64,000 bases of DNA from assembly GCA_033032865.1 (NCBI GenBank), contig JAWHQI010000229.1, positions 1,364,001 to 1,428,000 of the forward strand. Reading direction: 5' to 3'. A model generated the notes under the pieces. It worked only from the letters and a program-made list of their open reading frames with translations. It did not search any database and was not told where the DNA came from. Below, one piece after another: positions 38,101 through 41,861 of the stretch (position 1 is its first letter; every line of letters begins with the position of its first letter). The position numbers were made by a program, and so were the translations under genes. This stretch comes from Dactylorhiza incarnata (lineage: Eukaryota; Streptophyta; Magnoliopsida; Asparagales; Orchidaceae).

Positions 38101-41063
38101 TGTCTTCACTAAAGAAAGAGTGCTTAATTGCAATTTGCAAAAAAAAACATGATGAAGAGGTTGGAAATGAATGAAAGTGGCAAGTTTGAGTAGATCTAAT
38201 TACCTTCAATAAAATTGGAAGAAAGAAAAGATTTGGTTGCATAAATATAAGAATATGGATATTAAAATTTTCAAATATTGTCGTAAAGTAGAGATCAAGC
38301 AAAGGGTTTGAATGTGACAAAATATCTCCTTATTTTAGGAATTGTTAGGGTTTGCGAATTAAAGACTTCACTTATTTGATACTCAGCATTATCTTTCCAT
38401 TATATTTTCTATATGATTTTAGTTGACACCATATGTAATTAATTTTTATCATCAAATAGATCACTAGATAAATTAATCTTCCCATTCACAAGAAGCTTAG
38501 GTCATAATTCCTTCTCTCCCTCTCTTCTTTTCCTGACTATCTCTCTCTCTCCATTTTCTCTCTCCAAACAGAGAGCCATGTCGCTCACATACCAAGATGG
38601 GAGGAGAAAGGAAGCAAAATAGATCAAAATAAAAGTTCAAGAGTAAAGGTGATGTAAACTGGGACCTAGGGTTGTAGTTTGGAAATAAAATAATTGTGAT
38701 CTTTTAAATAATTATGGCGTGAAAGGACTTCGCGGGCTATTTTAACAGTTATAACGACCTAGGCGTCGCTCGCGCGCGCAAGGCTACCGTACAAACGTAG
38801 TAACGTCATAAATCACAATTTCACAGGCAACGTATTCAAGTGAGTGGCAATCACGAATATAAATTTGACGGTAAATAAGAAATAAGACTAGTAGGGCAAG
38901 CTCCAACAATTAACTATTCACTTAAACTTTAAGCATGAAATTAACTAAGGTTTGAGGGTGAGGGATGGAGAGGTATATCACGAGGAAGAGTAGCCGAGGC
39001 GAACAAGTCCACTGAAGGAATGTGGAAGACATCTTTAGGCGACTGGAGTCTGGAGTAGACGGGTTGGAGCTCTGGCGGTTGCAGGAGCTGCTAGAGCTGG
39101 AGTCAAGGCTGACTCGATGAAGGGGGATCGTCAGAGGCCCGCTGGATCTGCTGGAGGACGGAACTGGAGTGGGTGTCGGAGCCGTAGAGAGTCCCAGCGC
39201 CGACGTAGGAGGCAGACGAAACTTCCCAAGTCGACGGCAGATCTGCACGAAAGACTCGGCGGCGACTAGAGCGTGAAATGCGGAGGAGGGGACGTCCAAC
39301 CTGGAAACTGACGGGGAAGTGTTCGGCGGCCCTTGGAAGGGGCTCCAAAGGCGGCGTTGAGGCCGACGGAAGTGGCGTTGGAAGAAGTCGTTGGACTGGC
39401 GGGAGGCGGCACGGGAAACAATCGACGGGCTGGCGGGAGGCGGCACTGGCTGCAGTCGATGGGCTGGCGGGAGGCGGCGCTGGCAGCAAACGAAGAGATG
39501 GAGCTGGAGGCTACGGCACGATCTGGCGGCGCTGGATGGGATCGAACGAAGACCCAACATCTCATTCGATTTCTTTTCCCAGCTCCTTTAAAAGGGAGGG
39601 GAGGGTTCACCTTTATAGGAATTTTGTTAGGGTTTTTATTTATTTATTTCAGGATTTAAGAAAATACCCTAAACCCTAATAGTTAATTCATTTAAAACTT
39701 GCCCTAACTAATTTATCCCCTAAAATACCGGACATATGCATTTAAGGTCTCGTTGGCCGGTCACACCAACGAGCCAAAAAGAAATGCGAGAGCAACATGC
39801 GCAATACAAAATAACACTCAAGCGCTTATAACACGCGCAATACAACTCGACGCTACACAATAATACAAAAATGCGCGAAGGCATGTGCTACAAAAATAAA
39901 CAACAGGTGCAAGAGAAATAATAAAAAGGAAGCTATGCGGGTTGCATCAAAAGGCATCTATGAAAGAAGAATACATTAAGAGTAGGAAACTTATTTAATT
40001 TGAAGAAGTGTGAAAGATGTATTACACTTAAGCCAAAGCAAACAAAAAAGGTAAACAAAATACAAAGAACAAGGAAACTGTACACCAAAGAGTAACATAT
40101 GTGTTAGACACCATAGGCTTTCAACCTTTGCTAACAATGTGAGATGTGACATAGGGACTAAGAATAAACCTTTTGAATAATGTCAATATAGTACGAAGCA
40201 CCAAATTTGAACTGAGTTCCACCTCCTGGAAAAGTCAGATACTCTCCTGAAAACCTTACCCAATTTTGAGCTGCCTTAGACTCTACAAGCTTTGTATGAG
40301 GAACATTGCAGTACCATATCTGCTTTAAGAAACCAAACTAAGTTCAACAGTGAAGAATGATATCAACGCTTTGCTGAAATGAAAAAGAAAATACCTTGTC
40401 CCGGCTGTTAGGCCACTTAATTGGCATTCTATATCCATTTGGAAGTGCCACAAGGCAGGTTGGTGCCTTCTTAGGACAATGTCTCTCCAGATGTTCATAA
40501 TGCTTTGTGGCAGGCAGTCGCTTTATTGATTCCTCATTATCCAGACAAGGTATGTAGTCTGCTTCTGCAGTGACATTACATAGTTTCCAATTGTATTTAA
40601 TAGCTTCAGCTTTGGATGAAGGAGCCTGCAATTCCTTCTCGTTCCTTGACTTTGTCGCCTGTGTTGACCATGCCCTAACCTGGGTATTGGTCTCATTTAA
40701 AATTTCTGTCTGGGAAGCAACAGGAAACACCACCTCTTTTGTAACATTCTTTGTATGAACGTTATCCTTTTCACTATACATTCCAACATCATCAATATTT
40801 TCCTTTTGCTTTGAAGATTTTTTATTGCTTTCATGTTGTCCAACATTTGAATTATCCAAATTATTCACGCTAAAATTTTCTTTATTCAACTCGGATTTCA
40901 TAGTTTCTTGTGGAAAGAATTCTAGAGGCACAATAGTCCAAGAAGTCAACATCCAAACTCCAACAAGGGAAAAAGAAACAAATAACACAAGGGTCACCCT
41001 CAAGCAAGTTGATGGGGATGACAATCTTTCAATTCTAGGGATTTCCCCAAATGCCATCATCAC
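1909..41063 (-). CDS. Putative PMT-type (DUF248) SAM-dependent methyltransferase, 8 exons, 691 aa
   Basis: Exons on the minus strand, in order: 41063-40395, 40319-40170, 29128-28858, 28764-28654, 28197-28023, 27916-27644, 2524-2330, 2140-1909. They total 2076 nt with all introns GT-AG and no internal stop. The protein has a short cytosolic N-terminus, one hydrophobic segment (about residues 21-42, with [13 protein letters not shown]), a Ser/Lys/Glu-rich stalk to about residue 155, then the DUF248 core. Family hallmarks are [30 protein letters not shown], the SAM-binding [12 protein letters not shown] (about 288-299), [57 protein letters not shown] and a final WRP. Family members are Golgi-resident and linked to pectin/cell-wall modification. 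That role is known for relatives and inferred here; the substrate is unknown. The N-terminus resembles the PMT24-27 group. Two introns are inflated by transposons. Confidence 0.93.
2330..2524 (-). CDS. PMT exon 7
   Basis: This 195-nt exon rejoins the frame of exon 6 exactly (GG|T gives Gly, then [20 protein letters not shown]). It continues through [19 protein letters not shown] and [15 protein letters not shown]. The acceptor is TGCAG|TTTTGC and the donor ATAAG|GTATGT, ending in phase 2. Confidence 0.92.
2649..2900. mobile_element. MITE with long imperfect terminal inverted repeats, in PMT intron 6
   Basis: The left arm (about 2651-2725) and right arm (about 2815-2899) are inverted copies. 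The best-matching stretches are AATTACAGATTGCACCCCTC on the left and its complement on the right, plus ATTATTGAAATTACAAAA and its complement. The middle repeats the theme of CCCCTGAA blocks. No coding sequence is present. I could not fix the target-site duplication, so the superfamily is open. Confidence 0.7.
2959..3264. mobile_element. About 305-bp GC-rich MITE inserted in a TA microsatellite
   Basis: The 16-bp terminal inverted repeat ATATACGAGTGACAGT at 2959-2974 returns as its complement at 3249-3264. The left end sits in a (TA)n run, which suggests TA target preference. The interior is about 65% GC with further inverted blocks (GTGCCCCG / CGGGGCAC). The open frames across it are by-products of its GC content. 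Confidence 0.65.
3265..4260. other. Intron 6 sequence with short direct repeats and a GC-rich island
   Basis: No gene is recognised. A GC-rich stretch (about 3380-3595) lies between near-copies of GAACACCTGCATCTAT at about 3339 and 3680, which suggests an old insertion. The motif GATTTTGCAGAGTC occurs twice near 4180 and 4230. Open frames over the GC-rich part lack any family motif. Confidence 0.4.
4433..7194 (-). pseudogene. Copia A, 3' part: integrase, RT and RNase H, minus strand, degraded
   Basis: Read on the minus strand from 7194 downward: the end of the pre-integrase domain (ACELSKHRR), integrase with HNDVWG and [18 protein letters not shown] (6933-6547), RT with [11 protein letters not shown] and LVARGYTKT (5878-5675), a YVND box where YVDD is expected (near 5420), and RNase H with [20 protein letters not shown] (5063-4617). 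It ends at ADILTKGF...[10 protein letters not shown] (4595-4433). The integrase core reads LRTYNDHEY where LRSDNGTEY is usual, so catalytic residues are lost. Many frameshifts are present. The polypurine tract CTTGAGGGAGG is followed on the minus strand by TGTTAGCATT, the likely 3' LTR start at about 4432. Its gag-protease part lies beyond copia B at 12322-13520. Confidence 0.85.
4553..4639. repeat. Short tandem duplication inside copia A RNase H region
   Basis: A block of about 40 bp beginning AGTACATAGAG and ending TTTCTTTAATGAA occurs at about 4553-4593 and again at 4600-4639, with a few differences. It breaks the RNase H frame. Confidence 0.6.
7195..7355 (+). repeat. 5' LTR of copia B
   Basis: This 161-bp LTR has TG...CA ends, with a TATATATTTG-type TATA region near 7290. 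It differs from the 3' LTR at a few bases and lacks a block of about 13 bp (an extra ATGTAATGGCCC-like segment) present there. Confidence 0.93.
7384..7476 (+). repeat. Duplicated leader segment of copia B
   Basis: A unit of about 46 bp, starting CGCGGTCTCCCATTTCTGTG and running through CCTCCTGC and GACAGCTCG, occurs twice in tandem just after the PBS, at about 7384 and 7430. Confidence 0.75.
7778..8980 (+). pseudogene. Copia B gag-like leader, zinc knuckle, protease and pre-integrase
   Basis: This open frame of about 400 codons has no recognisable copia capsid domain in its first 170 residues. That part is Ser/Leu/Pro/Ala-rich and built from degenerate CAGCGGTCTCC-type repeats. The recognisable part starts near 8255: a basic [12 protein letters not shown] stretch, the zinc knuckle [14 protein letters not shown] (CX2CX4HX4C) at about 8300, the aspartic protease [10 protein letters not shown] near 8540, [16 protein letters not shown], and the pre-integrase core [14 protein letters not shown] near 8905. 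It is cut by a frameshift at about 8980 (continuing as [15 protein letters not shown]). Protease residues look intact. Whether the leader is translated is unknown. Confidence 0.75.
8981..10649 (+). pseudogene. Copia B integrase and RT N-terminal half
   Basis: The frame resumes at CDSCILGKQ (the pre-integrase zinc site), then HSDV followed by a stop near 9077, [20 protein letters not shown], a LRTDNARD stretch with a stop, and [20 protein letters not shown] from about 9360. The intact frame 9381-10649 covers the integrase C-terminus ([34 protein letters not shown]), a Pro-rich linker, and the RT start ([63 protein letters not shown]). A frameshift after GLRPRG breaks RT before YVDD. Confidence 0.88.
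10625..11113 (+). pseudogene. Copia B RT C-terminal half
   Basis: It reads [20 protein letters not shown] with an intact YVDD box, then [40 protein letters not shown] and [13 protein letters not shown] frameshift near 10985 disrupts the start of RNase H. Confidence 0.9.
11106..11644 (+). repeat. First copy of a 539-bp tandem duplication (RNase H, PPT, LTR start) in copia B
   Basis: This copy runs from TCCTCTAGTCCGAC through RNase H ([19 protein letters not shown]), the polypurine tract and the first 34 bp of an LTR (TGTTAGAAAAGCCC at 11607). The same segment then begins again at 11645. This copy is frameshifted in the QATIH...EPGF stretch; the second copy is open. Confidence 0.9.
11645..12166 (+). 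pseudogene. Copia B RNase H, second and intact copy
   Basis: It encodes about 168 residues: [80 protein letters not shown] and [11 protein letters not shown]. Catalytic Asp and Glu positions (SDADYAG, AEAEY, CDSQAAI) are present. It lies directly before the true polypurine tract and 3' LTR. There is no start codon of its own, because it is normally part of the polyprotein. Confidence 0.9.
12147..12321 (+). repeat. 3' LTR of copia B
   Basis: This 175-bp LTR follows the polypurine tract directly and ends TTTTTCCAACA before the GAAGA target duplication. Confidence 0.93.
12322..13520 (-). pseudogene. Copia A, 5' part: gag and protease, minus strand
   Basis: On the minus strand from about 13520: gag residues [37 protein letters not shown] and LVQREFDW; a zinc knuckle [14 protein letters not shown] with one Cys changed to Asn; then the protease [12 protein letters not shown] near 12735. 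Many stops are present. The frame points toward the 12322 junction and continues into the copia A pre-integrase at 7194 when copia B is ignored. Sequence beyond 13520 no longer looks like gag, so the 5' LTR seems lost. Confidence 0.75.
13521..13840. other. AT-rich intron 6 sequence
   Basis: No gene or repeat is recognised here. It may be the decayed start of copia A. Confidence 0.3.
13841..14190 (-). mobile_element. Probable RTE-type LINE 3' end, minus strand
   Basis: On the minus strand it reads [12 protein letters not shown] and LIRR residues near 14100, as in the C-terminal FGHVQRR region of plant RTE LINEs. It ends near 13870 with GCCGATTTCAAATAGTTGGG and a TGATGATGATT-type tail, the usual RTE 3' signature. 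It is a degraded fragment; the call rests on short motifs. Confidence 0.5.
14191..14800 (+). mobile_element. Copia LTR end, PBS and leader fragment
   Basis: The stretch ending TTTTTACA at about 14333 is followed by TAGTATCAAAGC, a PBS-like site with one change from TGGTATCAAAGC. A C/T-rich leader with CTCGCAGC-type motifs follows, like the copia B leader. No polyprotein follows. Confidence 0.5.
14870..15005. repeat. GC-rich GCGAG/CTCGC repeat flank, left of the hAT element
   Basis: This short segment is rich in GCGAGCG / CTCGCC motifs. It resembles the segment right of the hAT (17157-17560), as if the transposon split one locus. Confidence 0.45.
15255..15560. repeat. Possible retroposon tail with (CAA)n, inside the hAT element
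   Basis: A CAACAACAACAACAG run is followed by sequence with two near-copies of AGACCTAACCTTTGACA (about 15331 and 15380). It looks like a small retroposed insertion beside the transposase. Family unknown. Confidence 0.35.
15599..16450 (-). pseudogene. hAT transposase C-terminal fragment (dimerisation domain)
   Basis: This open frame of 283 codons lacks the N-terminal BED zinc finger and the first catalytic part. It includes [52 protein letters not shown] and the hAT dimerisation signature [20 protein letters not shown] followed by [18 protein letters not shown]. Family transposases are about 600-750 residues, so more than half is gone. The surviving part has no stops. Confidence 0.85.
16985..17110. 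promoter_or_regulatory. hAT subterminal palindrome cluster
   Basis: GACACGCGTGTC occurs at 17002-17013, 17025-17036 and 17064-17075. The middle copy extends to the perfect 20-bp palindrome GCGGGACACGCGTGTCCCGC (17021-17040). The opposite end (15011-15050) is rich in the same GACACG motif. These are probable transposase-binding sites, by analogy with other hAT elements. Confidence 0.6.
17157..17560. repeat. GC-rich tandem repeat, right of the hAT element
   Basis: A unit of about 85-90 bp containing GCTTCGGGGTGCGCTTAGCA and GGCTAGGCGAGCGG occurs twice (about 17160 and 17250). More GGCGAGTGG motifs follow, with CCACTCGCCTAGT at 17463 and 17530. Open frames here lack family motifs. Confidence 0.55.
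17561..18090 (+). mobile_element. Possible copia LTR and leader before the gag fragment
   Basis: A stretch with TATATATAGACC near 17693 ends CGGCTCCAACA at about 17986. GGTGGTATGCACATG follows, which loosely resembles a PBS. The following gag fragment supports an LTR here, but its left end is not visible. Confidence 0.4.
18090..19740 (+). pseudogene. Copia gag, protease and pre-integrase fragment
   Basis: Gag pieces ([14 protein letters not shown] near 18100) lead to the zinc knuckle [14 protein letters not shown] near 18755-18795. Next comes the protease [15 protein letters not shown] near 19010 within the open frame 18771-19385, then a pre-integrase [20 protein letters not shown] and [17 protein letters not shown] (19520-19680). 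An internal duplication near 19200-19440 repeats TTAGCGTTATTACAAGGAGT. It is truncated at about 19740, where the LTR-PBS array begins. No integrase core, RT or RNase H remains. Confidence 0.8.
19747..20490 (+). repeat. Tandem array of four LTR-plus-PBS-like units (about 220 bp)
   Basis: Units start TGTTGATTAGT or close variants at 19747, 19968, 20193 and 20413 (periods 221, 225 and 220). Each has GTGCTTATAAGCC, ACTCCT, GGATGGAAGT and TTTCTTAGATGGTATCAGAG. The TGGTATCAGAGC in unit 2 (20079-20090) is an exact initiator tRNA-Met PBS, and units 1 and 3 have near matches. Unit 4 is truncated. This suggests a TRIM-like or copia LTR-leader segment multiplied in tandem. Confidence 0.8.
20577..21490 (+). 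pseudogene. Ty3/gypsy integrase relic
   Basis: One plus-strand frame reads [20 protein letters not shown], then the H2C2-like region [20 protein letters not shown] and [20 protein letters not shown]. The integrase core start [20 protein letters not shown] follows, then frameshifts (YFTKWIEA) and late residues NYRAIELL and LPVEWEI. Several stops are present. Both LTRs are absent. Confidence 0.75.
21612..21694. repeat. Short tandem duplication beside the solo LTR
   Basis: GGCAGGCGAATTGGGTTACC and its close variant, with CGCTACAAGTAAAG, occur at about 21609 and 21660 (period about 51 bp). Confidence 0.6.
21701..24234 (+). mobile_element. Solo LTR, 2534 bp, gypsy-type, in PMT intron 6
   Basis: It begins TGTAATAACC and ends GACGGGTCATGACA, with perfect 5-bp target-site duplications ATGTG at 21696-21700 and 24235-24239. 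There is no PBS, polypurine tract or coding domain, so this is a recombined solo LTR. A run of 27 C (21813-21839) and CT-rich leader-like sequence (21870-22700) lie near the left end. The length and TGTAA...ACCC start fit large Ty3/gypsy LTRs. Minus-strand open frames over 21567-22099 are low-complexity artefacts. Confidence 0.88.
24240..24850. other. Intron 6 sequence with a direct repeat
   Basis: A block containing GATGCGTGCCCTATCTATAAA (about 24465) returns as AATGTGCACCCTATCTATAAA (about 24726). No gene is seen. Confidence 0.4.
24850..25265 (+). pseudogene. Copia integrase C-terminus relic
   Basis: Broken frames resemble the late integrase region: [26 protein letters not shown] and a Pro/Ser-rich linker ([15 protein letters not shown]). 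It is continued by the RT relic after the SINE cluster, so the SINEs sit inside the element. Confidence 0.6.
25319..25886. mobile_element. Cluster of three SINE-like copies (one inverted, two direct)
   Basis: Copy 1 (25319-25510) is on the minus strand; copies 2 (about 25505-25681) and 3 (about 25694-25886) are on the plus strand. Each plus-sense copy starts with a Pol III box A-like GGCTCAGTTGGTGATAGG and has a box B-like GGGATCGAGCCC about 50 bp later, then CTCAACAACCCGC and a GC-rich body ending CGGCCCATAACAGA. Copies 1 and 2 face head to head at the box A end. The tRNA-like promoter supports a tRNA-derived SINE. Open frames here are artefacts. Confidence 0.75.
25887..27085 (+). pseudogene. 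Copia RT and RNase H relic
   Basis: RT residues include [37 protein letters not shown] and LKGFTQTYG (near 25980-26160), with the YVDD area unreadable. The RNase H tail 26831-27085 reads [46 protein letters not shown] before a stop. It is heavily mutated. The LTRs are not seen. Confidence 0.75.
27086..27643. other. Start of PMT intron 6
   Basis: AT-rich sequence with a (TTA)n run near 27112-27128. Nothing coding is recognised. It includes the splice donor GTGAGA of exon 6. Confidence 0.5.
27644..27916 (-). CDS. PMT exon 6
   Basis: This 273-nt exon runs from [14 protein letters not shown] through [30 protein letters not shown] and [18 protein letters not shown]. The acceptor is TATAG|GAATG. 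The donor GGAGG|GTGAGA opens intron 6, the 25.1 kb transposon-filled intron ending at 2525. Confidence 0.93.
28023..28197 (-). CDS. PMT exon 5
   Basis: This 175-nt exon encodes [30 protein letters not shown] and [14 protein letters not shown]. The last Trp codon is split by the donor TTTG|GTATGG. The acceptor is ACCAG|CTATG. Confidence 0.92.
28654..28764 (-). CDS. PMT exon 4
   Basis: This 111-nt exon completes Gly-Gly across the junction and encodes [18 protein letters not shown] followed by [17 protein letters not shown]. The acceptor is TGTAG|GCGGT and the donor AAAG|GTATAT. Confidence 0.93.
28858..29128 (-). CDS. PMT exon 3: SAM-binding motif
   Basis: This 271-nt exon runs from [12 protein letters not shown] to VSWHIE. 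It carries the Rossmann motif [14 protein letters not shown], then [31 protein letters not shown] and [11 protein letters not shown]. Family members vary after RV (VPW, VHW); here it is VSW. The acceptor is TGCAG|TCATTT and the donor GAAG|GTATTT, leaving phase 1. Confidence 0.94.
29360..29610 (-). mobile_element. Au-SINE / RTE-like retroposon, in PMT intron 2
   Basis: The plus strand shows (CAA)n, then AATCCTTTATCCCACCATAG and GTGGGGTCGGCTATATGGAT. On the minus strand this is the familiar plant Au/RTE 3' end (CCGACCCCAC...GGGATAAAGG followed by a (TTG)n tail). The element extends to about 29600. No coding capacity. Confidence 0.65.
29990..31120 (-). pseudogene. Copia D: integrase and INT-RT linker relic, minus strand
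   Basis: On the minus strand from about 31120: an integrase core with HYDNGREYV in one frame, [40 protein letters not shown] and NKSPLA. After a frameshift come [19 protein letters not shown] and a linker [20 protein letters not shown] with [18 protein letters not shown]. There is no RT. It contains the 160-bp tandem duplication. Confidence 0.8.
30031..30335. repeat. 160-bp tandem duplication inside copia D
   Basis: TCATCGTGTTTCCATTCATG at 30031 returns as TCATCGTGTTTACATTCATG at 30191. About 145 bp downstream remains over 90% alike by eye. Confidence 0.85.
31121..32115. other. AT-rich intron 2 sequence
   Basis: CCGCTCTCCGGCGCTCAAG is duplicated at about 31160 and 31190, and GAGCATATTTTGATGTG is repeated near 31408 and 31430. 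No gene is seen. Confidence 0.4.
32116..33290. repeat. Two direct copies of an AACCGG-rich repeat around a TGCGGTTT-rich core
   Basis: Copy 1 (32116-32343) and copy 2 (33063-33290) are direct repeats 947 bp apart. Both contain GCATAGAACCGGACCGAACC, GGAACCGGAACCGGTCAAAC and an end GAACCGGAACCGTGACAGC. The stretch between has TGCGGTTTGAACCC near 32387 and TGCGGTCTGG with TTTTGCGGTTTC near 32825-32860. Short motif arrays of this kind are typical of plant hAT subterminal regions. No transposase is present. Confidence 0.6.
33291..36032 (+). pseudogene. Copia E: integrase, RT and RNase H, well preserved, in PMT intron 2
   Basis: The integrase begins near 33330 with VVHSDV-like residues, then [38 protein letters not shown] and, after one frameshift, [20 protein letters not shown]. 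The 33899-34795 frame carries the integrase end and the RT start ([59 protein letters not shown]), stopped by TGA at 34795. RT resumes with [33 protein letters not shown] and [14 protein letters not shown] (intact YVDD at 35069-35080). A frameshift near 35310 precedes RNase H (35313-36023: [54 protein letters not shown]). Gag and protease are missing. Confidence 0.92.
36022..36163 (+). repeat. Copia E polypurine tract and 3' LTR start
   Basis: GAGGAGGAGAG (36022-36032) is followed by TTGGTGTTTTAATAG and a TATA region GGGTATATAAATACC near 36107. A possible end is TTTCAACA at 36163. Without a 5' LTR the end is uncertain and may reach about 36286. Confidence 0.55.
36164..36780. other. Intron 2 sequence, partly a second copy of 29690-29900
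   Basis: Sequence at about 36293-36460 (AGATGATCACACATAGTGTA, AATTAAGAGGAGCTTGTATT) matches 29690-29900 in this intron with many changes. Nothing coding is seen. Confidence 0.5.
36780..36930 (+). pseudogene. LINE (RTE-type) reverse transcriptase scrap
   Basis: The plus strand reads [20 protein letters not shown] followed by [14 protein letters not shown] and a stop. This corresponds to the plant RTE motif FIDLEKAYDRVPREVLW. Only about 45 residues survive. Confidence 0.65.
36931..38700. other. AT-rich intron 2 sequence
   Basis: No recognisable gene. A CT-rich run (38516-38570) is present. Confidence 0.4.
38701..39760. repeat. GC-rich block with a 36-bp minisatellite, probably transposon-derived
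   Basis: At about 39386-39490 a unit of about 36 bp (GGCTGGCGGGAGGCGGCACTGG and variants) occurs three times. Long minus-strand frames here (38922-39610) are Ser/Pro/Arg-rich, differ by frame, and contain no known domain. The style resembles the minisatellite LTR at 55.9-56.3 kb. Confidence 0.45.
39761..40169. other. Start of PMT intron 2
   Basis: AT-rich, with no repeat or gene recognised. It begins at the GTTTATTC donor of exon 2. Confidence 0.5.
40170..40319 (-). CDS. PMT exon 2
   Basis: This 150-nt, phase 0-0 exon encodes residues 224-273, beginning [20 protein letters not shown] and including [17 protein letters not shown]. The acceptor is GCAG|ATATGG and the donor AAAAG|GTTTAT. The following intron 2 is about 11.0 kb (29129-40169) and full of retroelements. 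Confidence 0.93.
40395..41063 (-). CDS. PMT exon 1: N-terminus, membrane anchor, stalk and start of DUF248
   Basis: This 669-nt exon encodes residues 1-223. It starts at [13 protein letters not shown]; the three leading Met codons leave the exact start open by two residues. The hydrophobic anchor is followed by a low-complexity stalk rich in Asn, Lys, Ser and Glu with several N-x-S/T sites. Then come [40 protein letters not shown] and [11 protein letters not shown]. The donor AAG|GTATTT leaves phase 0, and intron 1 is only 75 bp. Confidence 0.93.
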
Positions 41064-41500
41064 AGATTCTGAAACCCCTTGCCTATTGACTGCATATACA
41101 AGGATGCCAGAAATAGTTTATTAAGTCTCTTTTAATCAAATCAATATTGCAAAGCTCATAATAAAACTCGGAAGTCCTCACTGCAGCATACAAGGAAATG
41201 AACTGCCAGTAAAAAATAGTTTGACCTTAGAAAATAAAACAAATTTATGCAGGAATTAGATAAACATTGGAAAACATCTTATCATGAGATGAAACATGAA
41301 GAAAATGCAATAAGAAAAAAGCTAGCAGGAGCATGAAGAGACGAGAAGAGCATAGAGGCCAACACAACCCAACCCAGTGGGTTGAATTGGCCAATCCAAG
41401 TAAAGAGCCATGACAGCTTTGACCTTGACCTTAGCTCATGGGCCAAGATAGGCTAGCCCCAACCCCATTGGCCCAAGGAAGGTTGGAGTTATGGGCCTAC
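41064..41500 (-). promoter_or_regulatory. PMT 5' UTR and proximal upstream region
   Basis: This is the only non-repetitive DNA between the PMT start codon and the gypsy H LTR. No TATA box stands out close to the ATG. The transcription start is not visible from sequence alone. Confidence 0.4.
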
Positions 41501-41861
41501 TCGGAGGTCGCCGGAGGAGTCAACGGAGGAGTGGTCGGAGGTGGGGGGGAGATGGTGGAGGTACAATGGAGCCTTGACCGTGATTGCCTAAGAGGGGTTG
41601 CTCGTTAGAGGAGAGAGACACCAAATATCTCACAATAAGGGGACAAAAATTAGAACTATTTCATTGTTTACTGATACAAGACTCTTAAGGGTCTATTTAT
41701 AGGACCCCCGCGTGGCAAACCCGTAATTACATTAAACATTAAAATACTAAAGATAAACCTACGACGCGACTAGACTTGACTCGATATAATATGATCACAT
41801 CAACCTATTAAAATATTTAAGATAAATATACATAAGGCGGGGCACGTTGCCCATAACATCA
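41500..41861 (-). repeat. 3' LTR of gypsy H, in the same orientation as PMT and just upstream of it
   Basis: On the minus strand the LTR starts TGATGTTATGGGC at 41861, directly after a purine-rich GGATGGAGGGAG tract. It has a clear TATAAATAG at 41701-41693, then a CT-rich stretch. The lower boundary is not resolved. The TATA box is about 630 bp upstream of the PMT ATG and points toward it. Confidence 0.6.

Noticed and set aside
38922..39679. Ser/Pro-rich minus-strand frame of 212 codons starting [10 protein letters not shown]
   Set aside because: Overlaps equally long frames on both strands across a 36-bp minisatellite; no recognisable domain. It is more likely non-coding transposon DNA.
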